DNA of 6,339 bases, taken from Candidatus Omnitrophota bacterium (lineage in GTDB: Bacteria > Omnitrophota > Gorgyraeia > Gygaellales > Profunditerraquicolaceae). The stretch spans positions 1 to 6,339 of the forward strand of contig JAQUMS010000080.1 of assembly GCA_028717985.1 (NCBI GenBank), in the 5' to 3' direction. The stretch's first letter is position 1; each line of letters begins with the position of its first letter. Positions 5,281 to 6,339 of this stretch are shown here, in pieces. The notes under the pieces are model-generated. The model saw only the letters and a list, made by a program, of their open reading frames with translations. It was not told where the DNA came from and ran no database searches. Both the position numbers and the translations under genes were made by a program.

Positions 5281-5371
5281 GGAATGAACGTCGTTACCAA
5301 GCGCTACAGATTAAGCATTAGCACACGCGATTTTACTGTTACAATTAGTATATTAGCTTCAGAGAATGACT

Positions 5372-5460
5372 GGAGAGGTGGCAGAGTGGTTGAATGCAGT
5401 TGCCTGCTAAGCAATTGACTGGAGCAATCCGGTCCCAGGGTTCGAATCCCTGCCTCTCCG
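5372..5460 (+). tRNA. tRNA-Ser (anticodon GCT)
   Basis: Class II tRNA of 89 bases. The acceptor GGAGAGG pairs with CCTCTCC. The anticodon stem GTTGC/GCAAT encloses the loop CTGCTAA, with anticodon GCT at 5406-5408. The long variable arm GACTGG/CCGGTC is typical of serine, and the T arm is CAGGG-TTCGAAT-CCCTG. The discriminator is G5460 and no CCA is encoded. It decodes AGC/AGU. A strong terminator follows 12 bases later. Confidence 0.97.
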
Positions 5461-5472
5461 TTGTTTGAATAG

Positions 5473-5524
5473 GGGGCGGTTTTATTTTTTGAAACTACAA
5501 AAAAATAGAACCGCCCCTTTTTTT
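5473..5524 (+). terminator. Intrinsic terminator of tRNA-Ser
   Basis: An 18-bp stem (5473-5490 with 5500-5517) begins GGGGCGGTT/AACCGCCCC with one G-T pair, has a 9-base loop, and is followed by seven T (5518-5524). Confidence 0.95.
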
Positions 5525-5602
5525 AAGAAAGTTTTTACAGTAGATTTTAGCATGTATTGTGGTAAGATATTTTAAGTAAGGAATTCTTTATAGATTGTTG
5601 AC

Positions 5603-5649
5603 GCTCAGGCGAACCCTAACAGGTTGAAAAGGCTAGAGTCGCTATGAGC
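5603..5649 (+). promoter_or_regulatory. Structured leader upstream of the broken BRO-N gene
   Basis: GCTCA (5603-5607) pairs with TGAGC (5645-5649), GCGA (5609-5612) with TCGC (5639-5642), and ACC (5613-5615) with GGT (5622-5624), giving a nested stem. GGCT 5631-5634 could alternatively pair with AGCC 5647-5650. I match it to no known riboswitch. It ends about 33 bases before the BRO-N start codon. Confidence 0.3.
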
Positions 5650-5681
5650 CGAAATGAAGAAATATGAATAAAGAGATAACC

Positions 5682-5973
5682 ATGACTAAAATCGCGATTT
5701 TCAGGAAGCGTGAAATCTACAAAACTATTCATAAAAATGAATAGTTTTTTGTTATTGAGGATGTTGTTCTGGCTTTAACCGATTCGAGCGATCCCAAGCA
5801 ATACATTCAAAGGATGAAACAACGAGATGAGGAGTTTGCCAAAGGGTGGGTACAAATTGTACATACCCCTTTTCGATAAAGGCCCTATTTTGATTGCCAA
5901 AAGAAGAAATGGTCACAGAGAAGTGATTAATGACGACTTATTCGCGGCTGTTCAAAAAGGTATGAGGCGATAA
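5682..5973 (+). pseudogene. Broken BRO-N / DinD-like gene
   Basis: Starting at ATG 5682 the frame reads MTKIAIFRKREIYKTIHKNE, then TAG (5742-5744) where BRO-N proteins have Trp (NEW-F/W-F). It resumes in frame with FFVIEDVVLALTDSSDPKQY and a further 25 residues including AKGWVQIVHTPF, up to TAA 5877-5879. DVV-x-A-LTDSSDPK-x-Y and GKGW-x-Q-I are hallmarks of the BRO N-terminal (DinD-like) domain of phage-related and accessory proteins. A one-base shift in the TTTT at 5871-5873 would instead continue as FDKGPILIAKRRNGHREVIN and 14 more residues to TAA 5971-5973. That tail does not look like the rest of BRO-N (which usually continues toward a SIPSPKAEPFK-type motif), so a deletion or fusion is likely. 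One nonsense codon, one frameshift and a missing C-terminal half mean it is inactive unless recoded. Confidence 0.75.
5721..5750 (+). repeat. Perfect 12-bp hairpin with T-run inside the broken BRO-N gene
   Basis: AAAACTATTCAT (5721-5732) pairs with 5737-5748 around AAAA, followed by T to 5750. It has the form of an intrinsic terminator and contains the amber codon. Whether it acts as one is unknown; it may be chance from the coding sequence for K-T-I-H-K-N-E-x-F-F. Confidence 0.55.
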
Positions 5974-6126
5974 ATGAAAAAAAGAATGTCTTTGCAGGAT
6001 AAAGCCGAAGCAGCTTTGAAAAAAGCTGTGCAAGGCGTTGTTGAACGGCATAAAAAATCTGGTCGTTCATTGGCAATTTGGGAAAACGGCAAAACCGTTT
6101 GTATTTCTCCTAAAACAGTGAAATAA
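5974..6126 (+). CDS. 50-aa lysine-rich protein, antitoxin-like
   Basis: ATG 5974 directly follows the TAA at 5971-5973 of the upstream remnant, a coupling arrangement typical of short operons. The 50 residues consist of an N-terminal amphipathic helix (SLQDKAEAALKKAVQGVVER, 6-25), a turn HKKSGRS, and a short strand hairpin LAIWENGKTVCISP (33-46). Small proteins with this helix plus G-R-x-L-x-I-W-x-x-G-K pattern are, from memory, widespread next to accessory genes and look like antitoxins or DNA-binding partners. I cannot name a family. The frame is intact while its upstream neighbour is broken, as expected if an antitoxin is kept or lost later than its partner; this is inference. Confidence 0.6.
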   Translation: MKKRMSLQDKAEAALKKAVQGVVERHKKSGRSLAIWENGKTVCISPKTVK

Positions 6127-6134
6127 GGGAATAT

Positions 6135-6254
6135 TACAGACGCTTTATGTAACACACTGGTATTAAATTGGTTATAGAACAAGTAAGGAATGTTTCGAAA
6201 GTGGATTTATGACGTAACATTATTTATTTAAGATATTTGCATAAAGCGTCTGCA
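6135..6254. mobile_element. 120-bp MITE-like segment with 18-bp terminal inverted repeats
   Basis: TACAGACGCTTTATGTAA (6135-6152) and TTGCATAAAGCGTCTGCA (6237-6254) are inverted repeats matching at 16 of 18 positions with a perfect 13-bp core. The 84 bases between carry no real gene. The flanks share only AT, so a target duplication is not convincing. The segment could be a miniature element, or the right arm could be the end of a longer element running off the window. Confidence 0.45.
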
Positions 6255-6339
6255 ATACTACACCGTTTTCTAAAATTTTTAACCGGAGCGCGATTTTTGA
6301 CAAAACTGGTTTTTGTTCCGGTGCCGGTTGCGACAGGAA

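Larger units (their letters stand above)
4837..5371. other. Gene-poor stretch rich in palindromes
   Basis: About 535 bases between the operon and tRNA-Ser, AT-rich and without a convincing protein gene on either strand. It holds the CACTTCGTAAG hairpin series (4895-5092), the nested palindrome (5114-5180) and two GC-rich hairpins (5189-5209 and 5255-5280), listed separately. Positions 5281-5371 show nothing identifiable. The only candidate reading frame is a 20-codon one at 4913-4975. Confidence 0.7.

Noticed and set aside
6135..6254. Integron attC site
   Set aside because: The expected GTTRRRY and RYYYAAC core sites are not present at the ends.

Overview
The window looks like a bacterial chromosome fragment from an uncultured, moderately AT-rich lineage. 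Three things suggest an Omnitrophota-like or similar candidate-phylum genome: the helical, TPR-like C-terminus of the first protein, the Ycf46/Ycf35/DUF2997 gene set, and the abundance of hairpin repeats between genes. This is a weak inference, because no rRNA or strong taxonomic marker is present. Both tRNA genes lack an encoded CCA end. Every intact gene I can support lies on the + strand.

Layout. Positions 2-712 hold the 3' part of a secreted-protein-like or scaffold-like helical gene whose start lies outside the window. Positions 713-1133 have no protein gene. They hold two tandem 40-bp hairpin repeats, one arm of a 31-bp inverted repeat, and a strongly structured segment that begins with a copy of the first 17 bases of the next tRNA. 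A tRNA-Arg(ACG) gene (1134-1207) is followed 42 bases later by tadA, the deaminase that converts A34 of exactly this tRNA to inosine. After tadA comes a tightly packed operon. It encodes a 60-aa unknown protein, a Ycf46-type AAA+ ATPase, a membrane-anchored double zinc-ribbon protein, a DUF1257/Ycf35 protein and a DUF2997 protein.

The operon is the main biological content. Ycf46, Ycf35 and DUF2997 are known to occur together in cyanobacteria and other bacteria, but their joint biochemical role is not established. Here a zinc-ribbon protein with a C-terminal membrane segment sits between them and overlaps the ATPase gene by 4 bases. This suggests an AAA+ remodelling complex tethered to the membrane by the zinc-ribbon protein, with two small partners. 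That model is inference.

Positions 4837-5371 contain no convincing gene and are packed with palindromes. There are three consecutive inverted-repeat units built on a CACTTCGTAAG core, one of which resembles an intrinsic terminator for the operon, a nested 15-bp palindrome, and two GC-rich hairpins. A tRNA-Ser(GCT) with a textbook terminator follows (5372-5524). The right end (5525-6339) looks like decaying accessory DNA. It holds a structured leader, a BRO-N-type gene broken by an amber codon and a frameshift, a 50-aa lysine-rich protein that may be antitoxin-like, and a 120-bp segment bounded by 18-bp terminal inverted repeats.
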